Origin: Dorea_D hominis
Lineage (GTDB): Bacteria; Bacillota; Clostridia; Lachnospirales; Lachnospiraceae
NCBI RefSeq assembly: GCF_014287705.1
Contig: NZ_JACOOY010000003.1
Coordinates: 62,001 to 126,000, forward strand
Direction of reading: 5' to 3'
DNA: 64,000 nucleotides
Of the stretch, positions 42,417 to 51,078 are shown piece after piece. A model generated the notes under the pieces. It ran no database searches. It saw only the letters and a list, made by a program, of their open reading frames with translations, and was not told where the DNA came from. Each line of letters begins with the position of its first letter. Position 1 is the stretch's first letter. Made by a program: the position numbers and the translations under genes.

Positions 42417-43085
42417 ATGATAGGAATTTATAATTATACGGTTGTGCTGACTTATATGAGTCTCTGCTCTTCCGTTTTTGGAATGACACAGGCAATACAC
42501 GGACATTTTAAGATTGCGATTTTCTGTCTTGCATTATCCGGGCTTTGCGATATGTTTGACGGCAAAGTTGCGCGTTCTAAGAAAGACCGTACAGATGATG
42601 AGAAAGCTTTTGGTATCCAGATTGATTCACTGTGTGATGTAGTCTGTTTCGGAATCTTTCCGGCAATGATTTGTTATCTGCTGGGAGTACGTGGACCAAT
42701 CGGTCTGCTTTTAATTGCATTTTATTGTATCAATTCGGTGATCCGGCTTGCTTATTTTAATGTAATGGAAGCAAAACAGGCACTGGTAACAGAGAGCGGA
42801 GAGAAGTTCTATAAGGGATTGCCGATCACATCCATGGCAATTGTATTGCCATTGGTATTCATGATCCAGTTTTTTGTACCGGATTTTGTTTTCCGTATCT
42901 GCCTGCATCTGGCACTGTTTATTGTCGGACTGTTATTTGTTGTAGACTTTAAATTAAAAAAACCAGGCAATAAAACACTTGCACTTCTTGTGCTGGTCGT
43001 TGGTGCGGCAGTGATCATTATGATGATATTTACAAAGTACAAAGTAAATATGCAGATGAACTGGCCATGGCTTTGCAGAAGATAA
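42417..43085 (+). CDS. pssA: CDP-diacylglycerol-serine O-phosphatidyltransferase
   Basis: 222 residues with about six membrane helices. The CDP-alcohol phosphatidyltransferase motif is present as DMFDGKVARSK followed by GIQIDSLCD, giving the DG-AR-G-D-D residues that bind CDP and metal. It joins serine to CDP-diacylglycerol to make phosphatidylserine. The decarboxylase for that product is the next gene, which fixes the alcohol as serine rather than glycerol phosphate or inositol. Confidence 0.92.
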   Translation: MIGIYNYTVVLTYMSLCSSVFGMTQAIHGHFKIAIFCLALSGLCDMFDGKVARSKKDRTDDEKAFGIQIDSLCDVVCFGIFPAMICYLLGVRGPIGLLLIAFYCINSVIRLAYFNVMEAKQALVTESGEKFYKGLPITSMAIVLPLVFMIQFFVPDFVFRICLHLALFIVGLLFVVDFKLKKPGNKTLALLVLVVGAAVIIMMIFTKYKVNMQMNWPWLCRR

Positions 43086-43133
43086 AAGGTTACATAAGAG
43101 ATCAGAAGACGGCAGGATATGAGGAGAACACAG

Positions 43134-44009
43134 ATGAAATACAGAGACCGGGAAGGCAGAGATGTCGGTGTTGAGACCGGACAGGATCAGTTTTTAAAAC
43201 ATTTATATGGAAATGCATTTGGAAGAGCTGTTATCCGGATTATGATCCGTCCGTGGGTGAGCAGGCTTGGCGGATATGTTCTGGACAGTTTCATATCCAA
43301 GATCGGCATCCGTCCGTTTGTAAAAAAGAACAATATTGACTTGTCTATGTGTGAGAAGACAAAGTTTCGTTCATATAATGATTTCTTTACAAGAAAATTA
43401 AGAGAAGAAGCACGCATACCACAGGGAGATGAAAAGACGTTGATCAGTCCTTGCGATGGGAAATTAAGCGTATATCCGATCAGTGATATAGCAGGTAGAG
43501 AGAATACATTCCGGATCAAGGATACACTTTATACAACCTCATCACTTCTGAGATCCGGCAAACTGGCAAAGCAGTATGAGGGCGGCATGGCGCTTGTGTT
43601 CCGTCTGACAGTGGATGATTATCACAGATATTGTTACGTGGCAGACGGAGAGAAATCCCAGAATTATCATATTCGGGGAGTATTCCATACGGTGAATCCG
43701 GTAGCCAATGATGTGTATCCGATTTACAAAGAGAATACAAGAGAGTACAGCCTGCTTAAGACAAAGCGGTTTAAGACGATTTTAATGATGGAAGTCGGCG
43801 CTCTTATGGTTGGACGGATCACAAACTATGAAGAAGCAGGAACAGTCCGTAAGGGGCAGGAAAAAGGAAAGTTTGAGTTTGGTGGGTCGACGATTATCCT
43901 GTTATTGCAAAAGGATGCAGCAGTGCTGGATAGCGATCTCATCCGTAATACAGAAGAAGGATATGAAACTATCGTAAAGATGGGCGAAAGAATAGGAACG
44001 GCAAAGTAA
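43134..44009 (+). CDS. psd: Phosphatidylserine decarboxylase proenzyme
   Basis: 291 residues. The self-cleavage site is FGGSTI near residue 258, where the Ser becomes the pyruvoyl cofactor, a variant of the usual LGST. The catalytic His lies in LTVDDYHRYCY and the LISPCDGKL segment matches the family. It converts phosphatidylserine to phosphatidylethanolamine at the membrane. ATG 43134 follows GAGGAG by 8 nt. Last gene of the lipid operon; its stop codon lies inside the loop of the terminator. Confidence 0.93.
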   Translation: MKYRDREGRDVGVETGQDQFLKHLYGNAFGRAVIRIMIRPWVSRLGGYVLDSFISKIGIRPFVKKNNIDLSMCEKTKFRSYNDFFTRKLREEARIPQGDEKTLISPCDGKLSVYPISDIAGRENTFRIKDTLYTTSSLLRSGKLAKQYEGGMALVFRLTVDDYHRYCYVADGEKSQNYHIRGVFHTVNPVANDVYPIYKENTREYSLLKTKRFKTILMMEVGALMVGRITNYEEAGTVRKGQEKGKFEFGGSTIILLLQKDAAVLDSDLIRNTEEGYETIVKMGERIGTAK

Positions 44010-44028
44010 TTGCCGTTCCTATTCTTTT
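43991..44028 (+). terminator. Terminator of the phospholipid operon
   Basis: AATAGGAACGGCA (43991-44003) pairs with TGCCGTTCCTATT (44011-44023), followed by CTTTT. The psd stop codon sits in the loop, so the last codons form the left arm. Confidence 0.92.
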
Positions 44029-44062
44029 GAGGAAAATTCATATAATGAAGATTTGCCTTAAA

Positions 44063-44806
44063 TTAAAGTGTGGTAAACATATCGATCACCTGTCCGGTCA
44101 TGACTTTCGGTGAGTCGCATAAAAGGTAGATAATACCTTTTGCTACATCTGCAGCACTGTCCATAACAGCATTGTCCTGACCGACATTGTGGTTGTATAC
44201 CCGCTGTCCCGGTGTATCTACCATACCAGGGGCAACAGCATTGACTTTAATGCCATATTCTTTTGTCTGGATTGCGGTTGTCTTTGTCAGTGTCACGATA
44301 CCGCCTTTTGCTACTGCGTAGCCACCCATCTGGGAAGCGATACGTCCCATGCGGGAAGAAACACTTACGATGTCACCACTATGCTGTTTGATCATAACCG
44401 GCACAACTTTGTTGAGGCAGAGGAACGGAATCTTCAGATTTGTCTTGATGATCTGATCCCACTGCTCTTCGCTCCACTCCCAGATCTTGATTGCCTGATG
44501 TCCGACTTTGTCATAAATCTCAGATGGGTATCCACCGGCATTATTGATCAGGATATCAATGCGTCCAAATTGTTCTACAACAGCATCAACCATGGACTGT
44601 ACCTGTGCGGCATCTGTCAGATCACGGGAAAGGGAAGTAGCTTTTCCTCCTTTTTCTTCGATCATCTGTACCGTCTCGTCCAGGTTTGCCTGTGTTCTTG
44701 CAACACAGACAACGGTTGCGCCTTCTGCGGCAATTGCGAGAGCCGCTTCTCTTCCGATGCCCTTGCCGGCACCTGTTACAATTGCAATTTTACCTTCTAA
44801 TTTCAT
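44063..44806 (-). CDS. Short-chain dehydrogenase/reductase
   Basis: 247 residues, a classical SDR. Cofactor motif TGAGKGIG (residues 12-19), NNAGG (about 90), catalytic Ser in VSVSSRMG and YAVAK giving Tyr and Lys. Arg rather than Asp after the second strand (VVCVARTQ) suggests NADPH preference. It resembles FabG-like reductases, but an insertion around residues 95-110 and its place behind aroB argue against the fatty-acid enzyme. A strong GGAGG site and a 51-bp gap suggest it is third in the aroF-aroB operon. Substrate unknown. Confidence 0.85.
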   Translation of the reverse strand: MKLEGKIAIVTGAGKGIGREAALAIAAEGATVVCVARTQANLDETVQMIEEKGGKATSLSRDLTDAAQVQSMVDAVVEQFGRIDILINNAGGYPSEIYDKVGHQAIKIWEWSEEQWDQIIKTNLKIPFLCLNKVVPVMIKQHSGDIVSVSSRMGRIASQMGGYAVAKGGIVTLTKTTAIQTKEYGIKVNAVAPGMVDTPGQRVYNHNVGQDNAVMDSAADVAKGIIYLLCDSPKVMTGQVIDMFTTL

Positions 44807-44857
44807 TTATTCAGCCTCCAAAAATAAGTAGTTATCAATATATAATCATTCATTTAC

Positions 44858-45919
44858 CTAAACAATTCGTTCAGTATCGTCAAAGAAATCCAAAGCAGCC
44901 GGATAGATATAACTGTCGCCGATCCCATGGAGGAGAATCAGATTCAAGTGATTGTTCAGATTCTTCTTATCCAGTGCAATGGCTTCTGTCAAAGCGCCAA
45001 GAGCAACACCGCAGGAAGAAGGAAGTCCGTAGATTGTAAGCAGATCCTGGATCCGTATAGAGGTTCCGTCCGGTGTAAGACCTTTCTCTTCTGCGAGTTT
45101 CGTCAGTTGATACATACCGATCGCAACCGCTTCACCATGGCTCTCACGCTCATAATGATAATACTGTTCGATCGTATGTGCCAGCGTATGCCCGAAATTC
45201 AGGAGCATACGGCTTCCTGTGTCAAACTGATCTTCTTCGACTACAACACGTTTGCAGTCTACACAACGGTAAATGATATTGCCAAGTTCGTCCTTTAAGT
45301 CGGCAAAGGAAGTATGTGTTTCCAGAAGGGAAAATAATTCCGGATCCTGGATGCATCCATACTTGATCACTTCGCCCATGCCATCGTGAATGAAATGGTC
45401 CGGCAGTGTCTGTAATACTTCCGGATCTATCAGGACGAGGGAAGGCTGATAAAATGCACCAACCAGATTCTTGCCCTGCGGCAGATCAACAGCAACTTTT
45501 CCGCCAACGGAAGAGTCAACCTGCGCAAGCAGGGAAGTTGGAATCTGGACCAGTTTGATTCCACGTAAGAAACTTGCCGCTGCAAATCCTGCCAGATCCC
45601 CAATCACGCCGCCGCCTAGAGCGATCAGAAGATCGCTGCGGGAAAATCGTGCCTGAAGCAATGCGTCATAGATCAGAGGAAGAGACTCAAATTTCTTCGT
45701 GGCCTCTCCATGCGGAAGCACAAGATGAAAGACTTCAAAGTCAGCTTCCAGCACTTCCGACAATGCATCTCCGTAGATTGGATAGACGTTATCGTCAGAG
45801 ACGATCATGATCTTTCTGCCATGAAAGACTTCCTTAATATAAGTTCCGGCATCTGCAAGAATGTGATTCTCGATATAGATTGGATAACTGTTTTTTTCAA
45901 GATTAACGGTTAGTTTCAT
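44858..45919 (-). CDS. aroB: 3-dehydroquinate synthase
   Basis: 353 residues, normal length. NAD-binding GGGVIGDLAGF, the zinc ligands in DGMGEVIKYG and NFGHTLAHTIE, and LPHGEATK are conserved. It turns DAHP into 3-dehydroquinate, step two of the shikimate route. It follows aroF by 18 bp, so products pass straight from the neighbour. Start placed by AGGAG. Confidence 0.95.
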   Translation of the reverse strand: MKLTVNLEKNSYPIYIENHILADAGTYIKEVFHGRKIMIVSDDNVYPIYGDALSEVLEADFEVFHLVLPHGEATKKFESLPLIYDALLQARFSRSDLLIALGGGVIGDLAGFAAASFLRGIKLVQIPTSLLAQVDSSVGGKVAVDLPQGKNLVGAFYQPSLVLIDPEVLQTLPDHFIHDGMGEVIKYGCIQDPELFSLLETHTSFADLKDELGNIIYRCVDCKRVVVEEDQFDTGSRMLLNFGHTLAHTIEQYYHYERESHGEAVAIGMYQLTKLAEEKGLTPDGTSIRIQDLLTIYGLPSSCGVALGALTEAIALDKKNLNNHLNLILLHGIGDSYIYPAALDFFDDTERIV

Positions 45920-45937
45920 TGTAGCTTTACTCCTGTT

Positions 45938-46948
45938 CTATTGTCTGTGAATGATGTCAGCAATCTGTTTTACATCTTTCAGCAGTTCACTGTATTTTTC
46001 TGGTTTTAAGGACTGTGCTCCATCGCAGAGAGCAGCTTCCGGATTATTATGTACTTCAATCATCAGTCCGTCAGCACCGGCTGCAACAGATGCTTTTGCC
46101 ATAGAATCTACGAGCCACCATTTTCCACCGGCGTGGCTTGGATCGATGATAACCGGGAGGTGTGTCAGCTTCCGCAGTACAGGAACGCTCTGCAGATCCA
46201 GTGTATTTCTTGTATATGTTTCAAAAGTACGGATACCACGTTCGCACAGAATGACATTCTCATTACCGGAAGCCATAATATACTCTGCGGACATTATCCA
46301 TTCTTCATATGTCGCATTCAGACCTCTCTTTAAGAGGATCGGGCGGTCAACCTGACCGAGCTGTTTTAACAGATCAAAGTTCTGCATATTTCTTGCGCCG
46401 ATCTGGATCAGATCTACTTTCTCGTTGAAGACATCCAGATATTCCGGAGACATCAGTTCTGTAACGATCGGAAGTCCGACTTCTTCTTTTACTGCGCATA
46501 AGATGTCAAGACCTTCCGGTCCAAGTCCCTGGAAAGAATACGGGCTTGTTCTAGGCTTGAATGCACCGCCTCGTAACATATTCGCTCCGGCAGCTTTGAT
46601 ATCCTTTGCAATGGATAATACCTGCTCGTAAGTCTCAACGGAGCAAGGCCCTGCGATGTAAGCCATGTTGCCGCTTCCAACTTTCACACCAGATACATCT
46701 ACAACAGTGTCTTCCGGGTGGAAAGCACGGTTTGCCAGTTTGTAAGGCTCCTGTACATGGATAACTTTGTCAACGTATGGGTTTACTTCGAAAAGCTTTG
46801 CATCGATACGGCTTGTATCACCGATACAGCCGATGATTGTCTGACCTGCACCTTTTACAATATGGGTGTCCAGACCTTTTGTTTTGATCAGATTCTCTAC
46901 GCGGTCAATTTCTTTCTGACCGGAGTGTTGTTTTAATACAATAATCAT
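45938..46948 (-). CDS. aroF: 3-deoxy-7-phosphoheptulonate (DAHP) synthase, AroAbeta type
   Basis: 336 residues. An N-terminal FYF/ACT-like region of about 70 residues (HSGQKEIDRVENLIKTKG) precedes the TIM barrel with AGPCSVE, RGGAFKPRTSPYSFQG and DPSHAGGK, the signatures of the beta-class enzyme. It condenses PEP and erythrose-4-phosphate to start aromatic amino acid synthesis. The N-terminal region is known to mediate feedback inhibition in this class. GGAGGAG ribosome site. Confidence 0.95.
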   Translation of the reverse strand: MIIVLKQHSGQKEIDRVENLIKTKGLDTHIVKGAGQTIIGCIGDTSRIDAKLFEVNPYVDKVIHVQEPYKLANRAFHPEDTVVDVSGVKVGSGNMAYIAGPCSVETYEQVLSIAKDIKAAGANMLRGGAFKPRTSPYSFQGLGPEGLDILCAVKEEVGLPIVTELMSPEYLDVFNEKVDLIQIGARNMQNFDLLKQLGQVDRPILLKRGLNATYEEWIMSAEYIMASGNENVILCERGIRTFETYTRNTLDLQSVPVLRKLTHLPVIIDPSHAGGKWWLVDSMAKASVAAGADGLMIEVHNNPEAALCDGAQSLKPEKYSELLKDVKQIADIIHRQ

Positions 46949-47010
46949 AAGTGTTCTCCTCCATATTCACACTGTAAAATTTTAGCTGTTTAAAGTGCGA
47001 AACTACACTT

Positions 47011-47039
47011 ATCTTAACGCGGAAGCCTATATTTGTCAA
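47011..47039 (-). promoter_or_regulatory. Promoter of the aroF-aroB-SDR operon
   Basis: On the minus strand TTGACA (47039-47034) and TAAGAT (47016-47011) are 17 bp apart, 63 bp before aroF. Confidence 0.82.
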
Positions 47040-47229
47040 CCTTTTTAGCCCATTTTCGCAGAAAGCGGGGATTTTTCTCTGTTAGTGCTTAGTAGGTGCT
47101 GAAATATTTGTAGATTTACCGTATAAAAATGTGTATTTTAAGTATAAACACCTCTGTTTTTAGGGGTGGAGTAACAAAACGTTAAACAAGAGTTACGAAT
47201 ATTATGGCGCAAGGTATCAGTGAACTGAA

Positions 47230-47258
47230 TTGTCAAATGAAAAATTAGCCGATATAAT
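47230..47258 (+). promoter_or_regulatory. Promoter of the S66 peptidase gene
   Basis: TTGTCA (47230-47235) and perfect TATAAT (47253-47258), 17 bp apart. This places the gene's start after 47265 and rules out the earlier in-frame codon. Confidence 0.82.
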
Positions 47259-47301
47259 GAATATGAAGGCGATCATTAGTGACAGAAAAAGAGGTATAAA
47301 T

Positions 47302-48225
47302 ATGGAAGAAATAAAAAAAAGAATCCTTTATCCAAAGCCGTTGAAGGCGGGTAATCAGATCTGTCTGATCGATCCGGCAAATGCATACACAGAGGAAGCC
47401 ATCGAAGCGGTCAGCAGTTATTGGAAAGGGAGAGGTTTTCAAGTGATCTGTGCACCGGAGATGGCATTTAAAAGGGGAACACCGAAAGAGCGCGCGGCAA
47501 AATTAAATAAAGTATTTGCTGATGAAGAAAATAAAGCAGTTATGTGCATCTGGGGTGGTTATGGCACCATGACACTTCTTGATTATCTGGATTATGAAAT
47601 GATCCGGGAGAGAAAGCCTGTATTTACCGGATTCAGTGATATTACAGCGCTGCATCTTGCAATCGGGCAGAAGACCGGGTTGGTAACATTTCACGGAGGT
47701 GCAGTTTATGGAAGGACGAGGACGATAACAGAAGATGCCAAAGAAGCGGTATATCAGAGTGTGACGACACCGGTCAGAGGAAAAGCGTTTTCTAATTTTA
47801 ACGGAGAACCTTTTCATATATACAAAGAAGGAATTGGCGAAGGGATTCTGACAGGTGGCAATCTGACACTATTAAGTCGGCTTACCGGAACGCCGTATGA
47901 GGTGGACACCCGTGGTAAAATCCTGTTTTTTGAAGAAATAGGCGAGAAACCATACAGGCTGCATGGCATGCTGACGCAGCTTAAGATGGCAGGAAAATTT
48001 GAAGAAGTAAAAGGAATCATTGTCGGAGATCTGAGTGGTTGTGATACGAAAGACCGTCCGGGAACAGCACTGGAAGCGGTGAAAGAGGTACTTGAAGATG
48101 TAAAATGCCCGGTCATCTATGGAGTGAGGGCCGGGCATATCGGAGATTCCATGACACTGCCATTGCACGCACGGGTGCGCATAGAGGCAGTGGAGGAATA
48201 CGGTGTACAGTTCCGGGCAATATAA
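47302..48225 (+). CDS. S66-family LD-carboxypeptidase (LdcA/MccF type)
   Basis: 307 residues. The oxyanion turn IWGGYGTM and nucleophile Ser112 in TGFSDIT, with later FFEEIGEKPYRLHGM and GHIGDSMTLPLHA supplying the Glu and His of the Ser-His-Glu triad, mark the S66 family. Members trim the tetrapeptide of recycled murein between L- and D-centres, or degrade microcin C-like peptides. ATG 47302 follows AGAGG and lies downstream of the promoter. No signal peptide, so cytosolic recycling is likely. Confidence 0.88.
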   Translation: MEEIKKRILYPKPLKAGNQICLIDPANAYTEEAIEAVSSYWKGRGFQVICAPEMAFKRGTPKERAAKLNKVFADEENKAVMCIWGGYGTMTLLDYLDYEMIRERKPVFTGFSDITALHLAIGQKTGLVTFHGGAVYGRTRTITEDAKEAVYQSVTTPVRGKAFSNFNGEPFHIYKEGIGEGILTGGNLTLLSRLTGTPYEVDTRGKILFFEEIGEKPYRLHGMLTQLKMAGKFEEVKGIIVGDLSGCDTKDRPGTALEAVKEVLEDVKCPVIYGVRAGHIGDSMTLPLHARVRIEAVEEYGVQFRAI

Positions 48226-48245
48226 GAACTGCCCGGATACATGGT

Positions 48246-50495
48246 TTAATTATCTAATTTGATCCCGGACAATGCCTGTGCAAAGGCATTGTTGACAGGT
48301 TCTTCTTTTTGTTTGTTCAGATATTTGCGGACATCTTTTTTGGAAACACCTGCGCCTTCTTTCTGGCGTCTTGCTTTAAATGCTTCCAGTTTTTCTTTGT
48401 GTCCGCAGGAGCATACAAATGTCTCCGTATCTCCTTTCTTGATAAGCTCCATTTTCTTATGGCAGTTCGGACAGCGGGCATTGCTTGTGAGTGCGATTGT
48501 CTCGCGGTAGCCGCATTCGCGGTCCTGGCAGACGAGAAGTCTTGCGTTTTTGCCGTTCACGGCAAGCATGCGCTTTCCGCAACGTGGGCATTTATGATTG
48601 GTAAGATTATCATGCTTAAAGGTGCCGTCCGCTGTTTTGATATCCTGGATCAGAGACCGGGTGTAATCCTGAATATCATGCAGGAAAACCTGCTCTTTCT
48701 GTGTGCCTTTCGCGATGTGGGACAATTCCATCTCCCAGGAGGCGGTAAGCTCCGGCTTTTTCAGATCTTCCGGAACCAGTTCAAGCAGTTGCTTTCCTTT
48801 GGAAGTGATCAAGATTTCCTGTCCCTTTTTTTCTATCAAAAATGTGTGGAATAATTTCTCTATAATATCAGCTCTTGTCGCAACGGTTCCGAGTCCGCCG
48901 GTTTCGCCAAGTGTTTTGCGGGCAGCAGCGTCTTTTGATTCCATATATTTGACGGGATTTTCCATTGCACTAAGTAGTGTGGCTTCGGTAAATCTTGCCG
49001 GAGGTTTTGTTTTGCCGGAAGTCAGAGTGGCGCGGTCAATTGTAAGATATTCTCCTTTTTTAAGCTCTGAAAGATTCTGCCCGGATACAGAAAAATTGTG
49101 CGTTTCATTATCGAAATCGTCCTCCCAATGCGCATTGCTGTCATTCTCATACACCGCTTTCCAACCGGGAGTAAGGATTTTATTTCCTTTGGAAGAAAAT
49201 GACTGACCGGCGGCAGTTCCCTTGAGGGAAGTCTGCTCATACTCATAAGCAGGATAAAGGACACTGATAAAACGGCGCACGACGAGGTCATAGATTTTTC
49301 GCTCTTCATTTGTCATATGATCCAGCTGGACAAATTCCTCTGTTGGAATGATCGCATGGTGATCGCTGACCTTCCTGTCATCGACAAAAGATTTGCTTGT
49401 GTGGATCGGAGCTTTTAAAAGTGTTGGAACAAAGGCTTTATACGGACCGAAGTTGATAGCTTTCAGACGCTCTTTGATCGTCGGAACAACATCCGAGCTA
49501 ATATAGCGGCTGTCTGTCCGCGGATAAGTCAGTACTTTATGATTTTCATACAGGCGCTGCATAATGTTCAGCGTCTCTTTTGCGGAGAAACCAAAACGGC
49601 GGTTGGCATCCCGCTGTAATTCTGTCAGATCATAGAGACCTGGTGAAAATGTTTTTTTCTTTGTTTTGTGCACATCTGTAATCTGTAAAGACTGCCGGTT
49701 TGCGGAGTAGGTTTGTGAGGATACACCGGCTGTGCGGTTTTTTGTCAGTGCTTCACGTAATTGTTCCAGATGTTCTTTGTGAAAAGAACGGGTGCTTTTG
49801 GATTTTTCACTCTGCCATGTCCAGGTAATTCCGCCTGCCTGCAGAGTCATACCATAATAATCCTGTGGTTTGAAAGAGCGGATCTCCGTCTCTCTTGCGG
49901 CGATCATAGCAAGCGTCGGTGTCTGGACACGTCCGCAGGAGAGCTGCGCATTGTATTTACAGGTTAAGGCACGGGTCGCGTTGATGCCGACAAGCCAGTC
50001 CGCTTCGGAGCGGCTTCTTGCTGCATAATAAAGATTGTTATATTTTCTGCCGTCTTTTAAATTCTGGAATCCTTCCCGGATCGCTTTGTCTGTGACAGAA
50101 GAAATCCAGAGCCTCTTGATCGGTTTGCGGCAGCCGGACTTATCCAGAATCCAACGTGCGACCAGCTCGCCCTCGCGACCGGCATCGGTTGCGATAATGA
50201 TTTCTGAAATGTCCTTCCGGAATAGTTGTGTTTTTACATGCTGGTATTGTTTAGAAGTCTGTTTAATGACGACAAGATCCCATTTCTTCGGAATCATTGG
50301 CAGGACAGACATATTCCATTCTTTGAATTTTTTATCGTAGCTTTCCGGATCAGCCAGTGTGACCAGGTGTCCAAGCGCCCATGTGACAACGTAGGAATTG
50401 CCTTCAATTGCACCGGGCAGATTTTTATGACACTTCAGTACGCGCGCAATATCGCGTGCGACCGAAGGCTTTTCTGCTAAAACGAGTGATTTCAT
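48246..50495 (-). CDS. topB: DNA topoisomerase III
   Basis: 749 residues. N-terminal Toprim domain (LAEKPSVARDIARVL and DAGREGELVARW), GRVQTPTLAMI, and active-site Tyr324 in LTYPRTDSRYI show a type IA topoisomerase of the TopB class. The C-terminus carries two zinc ribbons (CPRCGKRM with CQDRECG, CPNCHKKM with CSCG), typical of chromosomal Firmicute versions. It decatenates DNA by single-strand passage. AAGGAG ribosome site. It stands alone and converges with the S66 peptidase gene; TopB genes also ride on conjugative elements, but no such genes are near. Confidence 0.95.
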   Translation of the reverse strand: MKSLVLAEKPSVARDIARVLKCHKNLPGAIEGNSYVVTWALGHLVTLADPESYDKKFKEWNMSVLPMIPKKWDLVVIKQTSKQYQHVKTQLFRKDISEIIIATDAGREGELVARWILDKSGCRKPIKRLWISSVTDKAIREGFQNLKDGRKYNNLYYAARSRSEADWLVGINATRALTCKYNAQLSCGRVQTPTLAMIAARETEIRSFKPQDYYGMTLQAGGITWTWQSEKSKSTRSFHKEHLEQLREALTKNRTAGVSSQTYSANRQSLQITDVHKTKKKTFSPGLYDLTELQRDANRRFGFSAKETLNIMQRLYENHKVLTYPRTDSRYISSDVVPTIKERLKAINFGPYKAFVPTLLKAPIHTSKSFVDDRKVSDHHAIIPTEEFVQLDHMTNEERKIYDLVVRRFISVLYPAYEYEQTSLKGTAAGQSFSSKGNKILTPGWKAVYENDSNAHWEDDFDNETHNFSVSGQNLSELKKGEYLTIDRATLTSGKTKPPARFTEATLLSAMENPVKYMESKDAAARKTLGETGGLGTVATRADIIEKLFHTFLIEKKGQEILITSKGKQLLELVPEDLKKPELTASWEMELSHIAKGTQKEQVFLHDIQDYTRSLIQDIKTADGTFKHDNLTNHKCPRCGKRMLAVNGKNARLLVCQDRECGYRETIALTSNARCPNCHKKMELIKKGDTETFVCSCGHKEKLEAFKARRQKEGAGVSKKDVRKYLNKQKEEPVNNAFAQALSGIKLDN

Positions 50496-50607
50496 AGATG
50501 TAAGTCTCCTTAAATAAGAGTTTTTTTATTCAACATAGCGGATTTTGGGCGGGGTGTCAACTGTTCAGATATTTGCAAAAAAAATTGCAAAAAAAGTAAA
50601 AAAACAC

Positions 50608-50636
50608 TTGCAATCCGTATGTGAGTGTGTTATATT
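50608..50636 (+). promoter_or_regulatory. Promoter of the tRNA-Glu/tRNA-Cys pair
   Basis: TTGCAA (50608-50613) and TATATT (50631-50636), 17-bp spacer, 34 bp before tRNA-Glu. Confidence 0.7.
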
Positions 50637-50670
50637 AATCTTCGGTCACGTTTGATAGTGATTTATATAA

Positions 50671-50742
50671 GGCTCCATGGTCAAGCGGTTAAGACATCGC
50701 CCTTTCACGGCGGTAACACGGGTTCGATTCCCGTTGGAGTCA
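50671..50742 (+). tRNA. tRNA-Glu (anticodon UUC)
   Basis: 72-nt cloverleaf: acceptor GGCTCCA/TGGAGTC, D loop GGTCAAGCGGTTAAGACA, anticodon stem TCGCC/GGCGG-type with loop CTTTCAC (anticodon TTC), and T arm GGGTTCGATTCCC. No encoded CCA. Confidence 0.95.
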
Positions 50743-50784
50743 CTCAGAGCTTTCGGGCTTTTTCATATATAGTATCTATAATAT

Positions 50785-50855
50785 GGCGCCATAGCCAAGT
50801 GGTAAGGCAAAGGTCTGCAACACCTCTATCACCAGTTCAAATCTGGTTGGCGCCT
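50785..50855 (+). tRNA. tRNA-Cys (anticodon GCA)
   Basis: 71-nt cloverleaf: acceptor GGCGCCA/TGGCGCC, loop CTGCAAC with anticodon GCA between AGGT and ACCT, T arm with GTTCAAATC, and discriminator T, which is the cysteine identity base. Confidence 0.95.
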
Positions 50856-50857
50856 CT

Positions 50858-50891
50858 AAAAAAGCTTTAGGTTAATTCCTGAAGCTTTTTT
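50858..50891 (+). terminator. Terminator after the tRNA pair
   Basis: AAAAAAGCTTtAGG pairs with CCTgAAGCTTTTTT, ending in a run of six T. Confidence 0.88.
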
Positions 50892-50968
50892 GATGTTAGA
50901 AAAAAAGTATCTATTGGCATTTCTGCAGGTGATAAAGTTTCGTGAACATAAAAGAAGTATTTTAAGGG

Positions 50969-50997
50969 TGGACGCACTTCGGCAGATACGTTATAAT
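50969..50997 (+). promoter_or_regulatory. Promoter of the Lon-like AAA+ gene
   Basis: TGGACG (50969-50974) and perfect TATAAT (50992-50997), 17 bp apart, about 80 bp before the start codon. Confidence 0.65.
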
Positions 50998-51078
50998 TAT
51001 GCATGGATATGCATAAAAGTAAGGCAATACATAAGAAAAGAAATATAAATATTTACAAAGATATAAAAGGAGAGCGCT

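Larger units (their letters stand above)
46949..47301. other. Divergent intergenic region between aroF and the S66 peptidase
   Basis: 353 bp holding both promoters (listed separately). The centre is AT-rich, with small palindromes such as AACACCTCTG...AGGGGTGGAG (near 47147-47171) but no T-box, trp leader peptide or other recognised aromatic amino acid control element. Confidence 0.5.

Noticed and set aside
46949..47301. T-box or trp-type leader before aroF
   Set aside because: No specifier loop, no TGGTACCGCG-like motif, no leader peptide and no terminator were found; a plain promoter explains the region.
48246..50495. topB as a sign of a conjugative element
   Set aside because: No relaxase, coupling protein, integrase or T4SS gene lies nearby, and neighbours are ordinary chromosomal genes.
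50671..50855. tRNA genes as an integrated-element attachment site
   Set aside because: No integrase and no repeated tRNA 3' end are visible in the window.
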